64,000 nt of DNA from Dendronalium phyllosphericum CENA369 (GTDB taxonomy: Bacteria > Cyanobacteriota > Cyanobacteriia > Cyanobacteriales > Nostocaceae): the NCBI RefSeq assembly GCF_016056275.1, contig NZ_JAECZA010000005.1:40270-104269 (forward strand). Reading direction: 5' to 3'. The stretch's first letter is position 1; the number at the start of each line of letters is the position of its first letter. A program made the translations under genes and the position numbers. The notes under the pieces are model-generated. The model worked only from the letters and a program-made list of their open reading frames with translations. It was not told where the DNA came from and ran no database searches. This document shows, piece by piece, positions 35,094 to 43,613 of the stretch.

Positions 35094-35915
35094 ATGTTAC
35101 AAGATAAAATATTGACATTGAAATCTGAGTTAGGTTATAGATTAGCACTGCGGCAGCATCGGAAAAATTTACCTGCATTAACAAAAGGCGATCGCCTAAT
35201 TGTTGATACTCTCAAAACGGAGGGAGTTTACGTTACAACACTCGCTGAACTAGGATTTTCATCTACCTCCAACTTGCTCAATTCTGCTAACAAGCAAATG
35301 TCTGAAATGTTAGCAAATGATAGCAACCAAACCCAAAAACTGCCGCAAATTTATACAGTTACAGATTTACCAGAATTTGCTACTTGGGGAAATGAAAAAA
35401 GGCTATTAGATATCGTTGAAAATTACATCGGTCTTCCCGTCGCTTTTCAAGGCGTACATCTCCGCAAAGATTTTTCCAATCAACATCAGTTTGGCACGCT
35501 GTTATGGCATAAAGATTCTGAAGACCGCAAGATGGTTAAAGTCATCATTTATTTGACTGATGTTGAAGAAAAGCACGGCCCTTTTGAATACATTCCGCTA
35601 TCTTTAACTTCTTTCCCGGCTTTGAATTCTTATCGAATTGATTACAAGCTATGGCAATCAGGATATTTAGGCATCAATGATGCACAACTAAAAGAAATTA
35701 TTCCAGCATCAGCTTGGAAATCTTGTCCGGGAAAAGCAGGTACAGTGATTATTACAGACCCCAGAACTGCTTTACATCATGGCACTCTACGTTCGCAAGA
35801 ACGGTCGGCGCTATTTTTTGTATACACCGCCAACCCTCCCAAGCGACCAGAACTTTGTACGCAATATTGGGATGATACTTTCGCCAGACCAAAAGCAGTT
35901 AAAGTTCCTGTTTAG
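35094..35915 (+). CDS. Phytanoyl-CoA dioxygenase-like protein, copy 2
   Basis: 273 residues, clearly paralogous to copy 1 (YIGLPVAFQGVHLRKDFSNQ versus YIGLPVAYHGVHLRKDFANK; shared KHGPFEY and SAWKSCPGKAGTVII). The iron ligands are kept: WHKDSEDRK and LHHGTLRSQERS. Divergence is spread through the protein rather than clustered, so the duplication looks old and both copies seem maintained. They may act in sequence or on related substrates. Function inferred from fold only. Confidence 0.78.
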   Translation: MLQDKILTLKSELGYRLALRQHRKNLPALTKGDRLIVDTLKTEGVYVTTLAELGFSSTSNLLNSANKQMSEMLANDSNQTQKLPQIYTVTDLPEFATWGNEKRLLDIVENYIGLPVAFQGVHLRKDFSNQHQFGTLLWHKDSEDRKMVKVIIYLTDVEEKHGPFEYIPLSLTSFPALNSYRIDYKLWQSGYLGINDAQLKEIIPASAWKSCPGKAGTVIITDPRTALHHGTLRSQERSALFFVYTANPPKRPELCTQYWDDTFARPKAVKVPV

Positions 35916-35987
35916 TAAGTTTTCTACTGTAAAAGCTAAACAGTTATCAAGTATTTTCTCTACTCAACATTCATATTAAAGGTATCC

Positions 35988-36557
35988 ATGATTTTTACCT
36001 CCACAGAACTCCAAGATGCATTCATCATTGATTTAGAAGAAAAACGCGATCGCCGTGGTTTTTTTGCTCGTGCTTTCTGCGCTCAAGAATTTGAAGCACA
36101 TGGTTTAAAGCCTGTAGTTGCTCAATGTAACCTGTCTTTTAACTACATCAAAGGCACATTGCGGGGAATGCATTATCAGCTAAGTCCAGCGGCAGAAACA
36201 AAATTAGTTCGCTGCATTAAGGGCGCTATTTATGATGTAATTATTGATATGCGCCCCGAATCTCCGACCTTTTTATCACATATTGGTGTGGAATTAACAG
36301 CAGCAAATCGTCGCGCTTTGTATGTGCCAGAAATGTTTGCTCACGGTTATCAAGCACTCACAGATGACACTGAAGTTGTCTATCAAGTTGGTGAATTTTA
36401 CACACCAGGATATGAGCAGGGACTTCGCTATGATGACCCCTTCTTTAATATTGAATGGCCTATAGAAGTAACTGAAATTTCTGAGAAAGATTTAAATTGG
36501 CCGTTGTTAGAAACTATTCCTATTGGCACTCCAGATCCTATAGAAGTAACGATATAA
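35988..36557 (+). CDS. rfbC: dTDP-4-dehydrorhamnose 3,5-epimerase-like protein
   Basis: 189 residues, the RmlC length, cupin fold. Signature stretches: RRGFFARAFCAQEFEAHGLK, FNYIKGTLRGMHYQLSPAAE (catalytic His), RCIKGAIYDVIIDMRPESP and PEMFAHGYQALTDDTEVVYQ. RmlC-type enzymes epimerise 4-keto-6-deoxy sugars bound to dTDP or, in related forms, CDP or GDP. With rfbF at the island's start, a CDP-linked substrate is possible. Repeats (AGAAGGCAGAGGGGCAGAGG) follow immediately after the stop. Confidence 0.88.
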   Translation: MIFTSTELQDAFIIDLEEKRDRRGFFARAFCAQEFEAHGLKPVVAQCNLSFNYIKGTLRGMHYQLSPAAETKLVRCIKGAIYDVIIDMRPESPTFLSHIGVELTAANRRALYVPEMFAHGYQALTDDTEVVYQVGEFYTPGYEQGLRYDDPFFNIEWPIEVTEISEKDLNWPLLETIPIGTPDPIEVTI

Positions 36558-36683
36558 GAAGGCAGAGGGGCAGAGGGAGATGGGGAAAGTGCGGGAGTGA
36601 GAGAAAATGACAACTAACCACTGACAACTGACAACTGACAACTGACTATTGAATTAAATAAATAACAGAGGAATTTAGACATA

Positions 36684-37997
36684 ATGATTATTGTTGATAA
36701 GGCTTTACAAGCACGTGCGGCAGCAGGAAATCCGATCAAAGTGGGGATGATCGGTGCTGGTTTTATGGGTCGAGGTATTGCCAATCAGATTATTAATTCA
36801 GTTCCAGGAATGGAGTTGGTTGCTATCTCTAACCGTCAAATTGATGCTGCTAAACAAGCTTATATAGAAGCTGGAATTGAAGATATTCAAGTTGTAGCGA
36901 CTGCTAGCAAACTAGAAGATGCGATCGCTCAAGGCAAGTATGCAGTCACCGAAGATGCTAAATTGCTGTGCAACGCCGAAGGCATCGAAGCCATTATTGA
37001 AGTTACAGGCGCAGTGGAATTTGGCGCTCATATTGTCATGGAAGCGATCGCTCATGGCAAGCATGTCATTATGATGAATGCCGAACTCGACGGCACTATC
37101 GGCCCCATCCTCAAAGTCTATGCCGACAAAGCCGGAGTGATTCTCAGCGCTTGTGATGGCGACCAGCCAGGGGTACAGATGAATCTTTACCGATTTGTCA
37201 AAAGTATTGGTCTGATTCCGCTATTGTGCGGTAACATTAAAGGACTCCAAGACCCCTATCGCAATCCGACTACCCAGGAAGGATTTGCGAAACGCTGGGG
37301 TCAAAAGGCCCACATGGTGACAAGCTTTGCTGACGGAACGAAAATTTCTTTCGAGCAAGCGATCGTTGCCAATGCCACAGGAATGAAAGTTGCCAAGCGG
37401 GGAATGTTGGGATATGACTTCACCGATCATGTCGATGAGATGACCCAAATGTATGACGTGGAACAACTCAAGCAACTAGGTGGTATTGTCGATTATGTAG
37501 TTGGTGCAAAACCCGGCCCTGGTGTGTTCGTATTTGCCACTCACGACGACCCCAAACAGCGCCATTACCTCAACTTATACAAGTTAGGTGAAGGCCCCCT
37601 CTACAGCTTCTATACTCCCTATCATCTGTGTCATTTTGAAGTCCCACTATCTGTTGCTCGTGCTGTACTGTTTGGTGATGCAGTTATGTCTCCACTAGCA
37701 GGCCCGTTAGTAGATGTAGTCACCACAGCCAAAATCGACTTGAAAGCCGGAGAAACTCTCGATGGCATCGGCTACTACATGACCTATGGACAGTGTGAAA
37801 ATTCCAACATTGTCCAAGAGCAAAAACTTTTACCAATGGGTTTAGCCGAAGGATGCCGTCTGAAAAGAGATATTAAGCGCGATCGCGTCCTCACTTACGA
37901 TGATGTAGAGTTGCCTGAAGGCAGATTGTGCGACCAACTGAGAGCCGAACAAAATGCTTATTTTGCTCCAGAGAAAATTCTCGCAACTGTTGGGTAG
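36684..37997 (+). CDS. NAD(P)-dependent oxidoreductase, homoserine-dehydrogenase-like with SAF-type C-terminus (COG4091)
   Basis: 437 residues. Rossmann start KVGMIGAGFMGRGIANQIIN; IIEVTGAVEFGAHIVMEAI; then HGKHVIMMNAELDGTIGPIL, as in homoserine-dehydrogenase-like proteins, and a C-terminal SAF-like segment (KIDLKAGETLDGIGYYMTYG). COG4091 members are sugar or polyol-related oxidoreductases in several polysaccharide clusters. The precise substrate is unknown; it probably reduces or oxidises a nucleotide sugar or branched-sugar precursor. A 126-bp repeat-rich gap separates it from rfbC. Confidence 0.8.
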   Translation: MIIVDKALQARAAAGNPIKVGMIGAGFMGRGIANQIINSVPGMELVAISNRQIDAAKQAYIEAGIEDIQVVATASKLEDAIAQGKYAVTEDAKLLCNAEGIEAIIEVTGAVEFGAHIVMEAIAHGKHVIMMNAELDGTIGPILKVYADKAGVILSACDGDQPGVQMNLYRFVKSIGLIPLLCGNIKGLQDPYRNPTTQEGFAKRWGQKAHMVTSFADGTKISFEQAIVANATGMKVAKRGMLGYDFTDHVDEMTQMYDVEQLKQLGGIVDYVVGAKPGPGVFVFATHDDPKQRHYLNLYKLGEGPLYSFYTPYHLCHFEVPLSVARAVLFGDAVMSPLAGPLVDVVTTAKIDLKAGETLDGIGYYMTYGQCENSNIVQEQKLLPMGLAEGCRLKRDIKRDRVLTYDDVELPEGRLCDQLRAEQNAYFAPEKILATVG

Positions 37998-38050
37998 TAT
38001 CCAATACTTTTTCAATCAGCACTAATAACTCTCTCGATTTGGGAAAAAAT

Positions 38051-38077
38051 AGGGTGGGCATTGATGATGCCTACCCT
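38051..38077. terminator. Hairpin downstream of the oxidoreductase gene
   Basis: AGGGTGGGCAT (38051-38061) pairs with ATGCCTACCCT (38067-38077), one G-T pair, loop TGATG. It is not followed by a T run; similar hairpins are widespread intergenic elements in cyanobacteria. The remaining 38078-38250 shows no gene. Confidence 0.5.
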
Positions 38078-38250
38078 ACAAACAACAAACCACTCAGCCA
38101 TCCGTCATCCCTCAACAGATATTTCTAGGGATTATTGCGCTCAAATAATCTCTATAAAAAGAATATTTATACTCCAAAACACTGAAGTTTCTCATCGGAA
38201 CTTGCTGGGAAGTGTTCAAACTAAATTCAGATGCACATTAAATCGAGCCT

Positions 38251-39333
38251 ATGAAAATTGCTCTAGTCCATGATTACTTGACCCAGCGCGGTGGAGCAGA
38301 GCGCGTATTTGAATTGCTTTGTAAGCGCTACCCCCAAGCGGATATTTTTACTTCTCTATACGATCCGCAAAAAACTATTGATATGGGCGAGCGGATAATC
38401 AAAACGACTTGCTTACAAAAAATTCCTGGTGCAGCTAAGTATTTTAGATTAATGGCTCCTTTTTATTTTCCTGCCTTTCGCGCCTTGGATTTGCAAGACT
38501 ACGATTTGATTGTTAGCAGTAGCACCAGCTTTGCTAAAGCAGTACGAAAACGCCCAGATGCACAACACATTTGTTTTTGTCATAACGTTACCCGTTTTTT
38601 GTGGGATACAGCAACATATTTACGGGAGTATGGAGACTATAGATATTTTGCACCTTTGATAGAAAAGATTTTTCAACTGATGAGGAAGGTAGACCTGAAA
38701 TACGCACAGGAACCCGACCTTTACATTGCTAATTCCAGCGTTGTTGCTCGTCGCATTCAAAGTATTTATGGTAAACCAGCAATTGTAGTTAACTATCCAA
38801 TTGATACCAGTAACTTTGTTTTTTCCCAGACAAAAGACGAATATTATCTGGCCTCGGCCAGAATGATTAGCTATAAGCGTCTGGATATAATAGTCGAAGC
38901 TTTTAATTGGCTGGGTTGGCGATTATTAATATCAGGTGATGGGCCAGAAAAAGAACGCTTAAAATCCAAAGCATTAAATAATATTGAATTCTTAGGACAT
39001 GTTAGCGATAAAGCGCGCAAAGACTTATTTTCTAAAGCTAAATCCGTCATAGTCGCAGCCTTAGAAGACTATGGATTAGTTCCGGTAGAAGCAAATGCGA
39101 GTGGAACACCAGTTATTGCCTATGGAGCAGGTGGCGTATTAGATACACAAATACACGGCCAAACAGGAGTATTTTTTAAAAGACAAACACCCGAATCTTT
39201 GCAAGCTGCACTATTAGAGTCCGGACAAATAGCTTGGAATTATGAAAATATTCGTAATCATGCAGTGAACAATTTTTCGGAGCAAGTATTTTTTACCAAG
39301 GTTGAGAAAATTATTAATCAAACTTGTAATTAG
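38251..39333 (+). CDS. Glycosyltransferase, GT4 family
   Basis: 360 residues. GT-B: MKIALVHDYLTQRGGAERVF (acceptor loop GGAER) and CFCHNVTRFLWD, then the donor half ASARMISYKRLDIIVEAFNW, LISGDGPEKERL and AALEDYGLVPVEANASGTPV (E-x7-E-like signature). It adds a sugar to the lipid-linked HEP repeat unit or primes it, at the cytosolic membrane face. Repeat-rich DNA (39334-39488) separates it from the Wzc-like gene. Confidence 0.9.
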   Translation: MKIALVHDYLTQRGGAERVFELLCKRYPQADIFTSLYDPQKTIDMGERIIKTTCLQKIPGAAKYFRLMAPFYFPAFRALDLQDYDLIVSSSTSFAKAVRKRPDAQHICFCHNVTRFLWDTATYLREYGDYRYFAPLIEKIFQLMRKVDLKYAQEPDLYIANSSVVARRIQSIYGKPAIVVNYPIDTSNFVFSQTKDEYYLASARMISYKRLDIIVEAFNWLGWRLLISGDGPEKERLKSKALNNIEFLGHVSDKARKDLFSKAKSVIVAALEDYGLVPVEANASGTPVIAYGAGGVLDTQIHGQTGVFFKRQTPESLQAALLESGQIAWNYENIRNHAVNNFSEQVFFTKVEKIINQTCN

Positions 39334-39488
39334 GAGTCAGTTGTCAGTGGTCAGTTGTCAATTGTAATTTTTCCCCTCTCTCTGCCCCTCTGCTCCCCTG
39401 CCCCCTCATCAGTGCTGATGTACATAAGACTTGTCAGCTACTTAACTTTTGCTGTTCGCGCAGCGTCTCGCCCAGAAGGATAATAAAC

Positions 39489-41714
39489 GTGGTTCAAAGT
39501 CTAAATCCCAGTCCAAATACAGTTTCTGAGCCAGAAGCTGGTTATGGACAAATATTTGCAGTATTTATTCGCAGATTTCCTTGGTTCTTAGCAGCATTTA
39601 TTGCTTCAATAGCGATCGCAGCTTTCGTAACTGCTAGAACGCAACCTACATATAAAAGCTCAATGCAGTTGCTCGTAGAACCTAATTATCAAGGTAAAAA
39701 AGAAGGAACTGGGATAGAAAGCCAGTTTACAGAGCCCGATGTTGAGATAGATACTGCAACTCAGTTGAATCTGATGCAAAGTTCGGGACTCATCCAAAAA
39801 GCTGTTGATAAACTTCATTCTGAATATCCCAACATCACTGTAGACGAAATTAAAAACGCTTTAGCCTTAGATCAATTAAGGACAAAAGAAGATAATGTTG
39901 CCACGAAGATTTTCCATGTAGACTATACCGATACAGACCCAGACAAGACACAGAAAGTTCTGAGCGCCATTCGGCAAGTTTATGTGGAATATAACAAACA
40001 ACAGCAAGATTCGCGTTTACAAAAAGGTCTGCAAATTATTAGGGAACAGTTAAGCAAAGCCAGTGATGAAGTCAATGCAGCTGAAACAAACCTCCAACGA
40101 TTTCGCCGCAACCAAAATTTAATCGATCCGGAGTTACAGGCAAAAGCGCTGGAAGACGCTTTGAATAAAATTCAGCAGGATCGCCGTGCAACTCGTTCTG
40201 AATATGAAGAAGGTGTGGCGCGCCAAAAATCTTTGGAAGAACAACTTAATCGTTCTCCACGAAATGCCTTAGTAGCTTCGCGGCTGAGTCAGTCTACTCG
40301 CTACCAAGGTTTACTCAACGAAATTCAAAAAACAGAACTAGCCCTAGCTCAAGAACGCTTGCGCTTTACGGATGCAACTCCGAGCGTGCAAAAGCTCAAA
40401 GACCAACTTCAAAGCCAAAAAGAATTATTACAACAAGAGGTAGGCAGAACTTTAGGTGTAGAATCTGTTGATGTATTCGGTTCCAAACAGCCTCTCCTCG
40501 AACAAGGACAGTTCGGTCAAATCGATCTCACTCTTGCCAGTCAGTTAGTAGAAACGCAGACATCTCTTGTTGCTTTAAGTGCCCGCGATCAAACTTTGGC
40601 ACAAAAAGAAAATCAACTGCGTGCTGAAATCAAACGCTTTCCGCCTTTGTTGGCTTATTACAATCGGATACTACCGCAGTTACAATTTAGCCGGGAAAGG
40701 TTAGAGCAGCTTTTGCGCGCAGAACAACAATTGCGCCAAGAACTTGCCAAAGGTGGATTTAATTGGGAAGTTGTGGAAGAACCTCAAAAAGGTACGCAGT
40801 TAGGGCCTAATCTCAAGCAAAACCTCTTGTTGGGTGCGGTAGTTGGGTTGATGTTGGGAGGCATTGCCGCCTTCATTCGGGAAGCTGCTGATGATTCTGT
40901 TCATACCACTGCCGAGTTAGAGAAGCAGGTTCCTTTACCTTTGTTGGGCACGACTCCCAAGCTACCCCCAGCCAGAAGCAGAGAATCAGTCATCAAGTTG
41001 CCTTTTGGGAAGCCAGAAGTCTTGGCTCCTTGGACAGTTGAAGTGTTGCAATCTCCTCCACGTTGGGAATCGCTGGATCTGATTTATAAAAATATCGAGC
41101 TGATGAATTCTGTTCCCAGCTTGAAATCTTTGATGATTACTTCGGCGTTGGCTGATGAGAGTAAGTCAGCTTTAGCATTGGGTTTAGCAATGAGTGCTGC
41201 TCGTTTACACAAACGAGTACTACTGATTGATGCCAACTTACGCGACCCTAGCCTGCACGAACAGCTGAATCTTCCTAACGAACAAGGACTTTCAACTCTA
41301 CTAGCTAGTGATATTACTCTGCCCAATCAGATTAGTATTCAATCTTCAGGTTCAGCTTATATTGATATTTTGACTGCCGGGCCGAGGCCTGCTGACCCAG
41401 CAAATCTTTTGAGTTCGCCACGAATGACGCAATTGATGGCAGCATTTGAGGAGAACTATGATTTGGTACTTATAGATGCTTCGCCAGTTCTTGGGCTGGT
41501 GGATGCCATGCTCACAGCATCATCTTGTCGTAGCGTGGTACTAGCAGCAAGCATTGGCAGAGTGACTCGCACTCAGGTTGTTCAAGCTACAAGTATGCTC
41601 AGTAAGTTAAATCTCATTGGGGTTGTGGCAAATGGCGTATCTAAGTCTGGCAGTACCTATGTACAGTATCCCAAACAATATCGATTTGCCCTACCGCAAG
41701 CAGTGGAGAAATAA
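39489..41714 (+). CDS. Wzc-like polysaccharide co-polymerase / BY-kinase-related protein with degenerate Walker A
   Basis: 741 residues from a GTG start. Wzz domain: N-terminal membrane helix (~30-50, FPWFLAAFIASIAIAAFVTA), a long periplasmic coiled-coil region (~180-400), then a second helix (~446-464, LLLGAVVGLMLGGIAAFIRE). The cytosolic kinase-like part has a Walker A' (VLLIDANLRDPSLHEQL) and Walker B (LVLIDASPVLGL), but the P-loop reads TSALADESKSAL where GEGKST is expected. Tyr-containing tail STYVQYPKQYRF. It sets chain length and couples polymerisation to export; kinase activity is doubtful. Confidence 0.85.
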   Translation: MVQSLNPSPNTVSEPEAGYGQIFAVFIRRFPWFLAAFIASIAIAAFVTARTQPTYKSSMQLLVEPNYQGKKEGTGIESQFTEPDVEIDTATQLNLMQSSGLIQKAVDKLHSEYPNITVDEIKNALALDQLRTKEDNVATKIFHVDYTDTDPDKTQKVLSAIRQVYVEYNKQQQDSRLQKGLQIIREQLSKASDEVNAAETNLQRFRRNQNLIDPELQAKALEDALNKIQQDRRATRSEYEEGVARQKSLEEQLNRSPRNALVASRLSQSTRYQGLLNEIQKTELALAQERLRFTDATPSVQKLKDQLQSQKELLQQEVGRTLGVESVDVFGSKQPLLEQGQFGQIDLTLASQLVETQTSLVALSARDQTLAQKENQLRAEIKRFPPLLAYYNRILPQLQFSRERLEQLLRAEQQLRQELAKGGFNWEVVEEPQKGTQLGPNLKQNLLLGAVVGLMLGGIAAFIREAADDSVHTTAELEKQVPLPLLGTTPKLPPARSRESVIKLPFGKPEVLAPWTVEVLQSPPRWESLDLIYKNIELMNSVPSLKSLMITSALADESKSALALGLAMSAARLHKRVLLIDANLRDPSLHEQLNLPNEQGLSTLLASDITLPNQISIQSSGSAYIDILTAGPRPADPANLLSSPRMTQLMAAFEENYDLVLIDASPVLGLVDAMLTASSCRSVVLAASIGRVTRTQVVQATSMLSKLNLIGVVANGVSKSGSTYVQYPKQYRFALPQAVEK

Positions 41715-42693
41715 TTAGCAGGAGGCAGGAGGCAGAAGGCAGAAGGCAAAAGGAAAGTTTTGCAACCTTTTTAGTTACTTCATGCTTTTGTTAGTTTGGG
41801 GATGGTGCGATCGCACGTATTCAAGAGGCGAGCGCACATCTCCTTTTTGGGATATTTCCAAACAACAATTCTACAAAAAATTATGTTTATACAGTTGATT
41901 AATTGGAGTTCAATAAAATATATATTCACACTTAATTTCTCGCTTTGCTTTAATTAGCTAGTTCCGATTATTTGTAATTATTAAACTATTTTAAAGTAAA
42001 ATTTAGTCATGCTATTATCATCTATAACGTAAGTATATTTATGAGAGCTTTATAATCTTTAAGAAAAGCCTTGGCTATTTAAAGAGTAAATAAAGAATCG
42101 TCCAATCGGATCGTTATTTCTACAGAGTCTTATATCCTTAATATTGAAACGTAAGAATTCAGCAATCAGAAGTCAGAATTGATAGAAGGTTTGATATTAC
42201 AACACATTGATGAGTAAAGTTAACTCCTGATTCTTCCACTGTTCTGACTCCTGCATTCTGGCTCCTGAATTCTTATATTGAAACTTCTTACAAATAACTA
42301 AAAGGTAAGAGTGACCCAGTTCTGTCAGGTTTATCCAAACAATAGGTAGGTAAACACAATCAAACGTATGTACGGAGTTATGGGGCAATAGATTAACGGG
42401 ATGACTTCCACTTTCCTCTGCATCTCCCTACCAGCACTAATCCCCATCTTAAAAAACTTGAAATATTAGGTTTTTTACTAACTATATACTTCGTATATTT
42501 GTCGTTTGTACATCTTTGGGCAAAATAATTTTCAAAGATGACTACTTACCTAGAGAGCAACTAAAAATTGTATATTTTTGCACGCAATTATCTACAGCTT
42601 GTGTCAGCAAAACAGAATTAAATTCCGAGTCTTTGGCATTAATAACCTTTGATGTCAGCCCAGCAATTCACTATTGTGTAAATCCAAAGACAT
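41715..42693. other. Long intergenic region upstream of hepC
   Basis: Nearly 980 bp. It starts with GGAGGCA/GAAGGCA short tandem repeats (41720-41752). Later it carries an imperfect inverted repeat (42141-42178 versus 42241-42284, both with AAGAATTCAG and AGTCAGAA). The rest is AT-rich with no supported gene. It probably contains the developmental promoter of hepC-hepA, which in Anabaena is regulated in heterocysts. Confidence 0.5.
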
Positions 42694-43458
42694 ATGACAA
42701 TTGCAATAATTCCTCCTCTACAGAATTACTATACCGCAACCGCTCAACACCACAATAATCGCTCTCCATACTGTATGCTCCAGTGGCGACAAAATCAACT
42801 GTGGGTGAAGTCTAGCGCTGAAGAAAAACAACCATATCTTCCTTCTCTATATAACGAAGAATTATTAGTTGAATGCTTAAAACATTCTCCAGTTAAATTG
42901 GTAAGCATAGATCCAAAACTTGGTGAAGCTTCGCTGCGGTTTTGGGCTAGGGCGTGCGAACAAGCTCATAAGCCAACATTTCTCCGTACATCTTCAGCCA
43001 ATCAACTATTCAAACAAAGTAACCAACCTTTGGGGTGGTTGCAGCACACAATTGACTGGATTATAGCTTTGGTGTTGTTGCTCTTAGTTAGTCCGTTAAT
43101 GCTGGGATTAGTTGTACTAACGCAGGTTTACTCGCCAAAATCGCTGTTTTCTTATGAATGGTATGTGGGAGAGCAGGGTAAATTTTTTAAGGCTATCAAG
43201 TTTCACACAACCGCAAATCATAACATTACACCCTTGGGACATTGGATGTGTAAATATGGTTTGGATGGTCTACCGCAGTTATTGAATGTGCTGCGAGGTG
43301 AAATGAGTTTGACAAGTTCTCGTTGTTGGACTTTGGAAGATGCAATACAGCTAAGTTTAGAAGGACAACATCAGCTCAATAAACTACCCATAATTCAGAA
43401 TTCTTGGGAAGTACAAACAGATTCAGAATTGTTGCATTTGGATAGCCAAACATTATAA
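42694..43458 (+). CDS. hepC: Sugar transferase HepC (initiating glycosyltransferase of HEP)
   Basis: 254 residues. A bacterial sugar transferase (WcaJ/WbaP-like) core is recognisable though shortened: a membrane helix (~124-146, TIDWIIALVLLLLVSPLMLG), YSPKSLFSYEWYVGEQGKFF, TPLGHWMCKYGLDGLPQLLN and VLRGEMSLTSSRC. This corresponds to the family motifs of phosphoglycosyl transferases that put the first sugar phosphate on undecaprenyl phosphate. Position directly before hepA matches hepC of Anabaena. The N-terminal ~100 residues are variable. The gene is needed for the heterocyst polysaccharide layer in Anabaena. Confidence 0.82.
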   Translation: MTIAIIPPLQNYYTATAQHHNNRSPYCMLQWRQNQLWVKSSAEEKQPYLPSLYNEELLVECLKHSPVKLVSIDPKLGEASLRFWARACEQAHKPTFLRTSSANQLFKQSNQPLGWLQHTIDWIIALVLLLLVSPLMLGLVVLTQVYSPKSLFSYEWYVGEQGKFFKAIKFHTTANHNITPLGHWMCKYGLDGLPQLLNVLRGEMSLTSSRCWTLEDAIQLSLEGQHQLNKLPIIQNSWEVQTDSELLHLDSQTL

Positions 43459-43613
43459 TCTCCCGCCTACCAATTTAATTTAACTAGTAGGGACGTAAGG
43501 TATTGCGTTCCTACAAATTCAACCCAAAAACCACAGATAGAATCTAAATTTATTAATTACGAATTAGTATTGCCTATCTGAATTGCTAGCTAAAATCTTG
43601 TTCAAAATTACTC

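Noticed and set aside
42516..42758. 80-codon plus-strand frame before hepC
   Set aside because: TTG start, overlaps hepC by 65 bp in another frame, no domain and no clear ribosome site.
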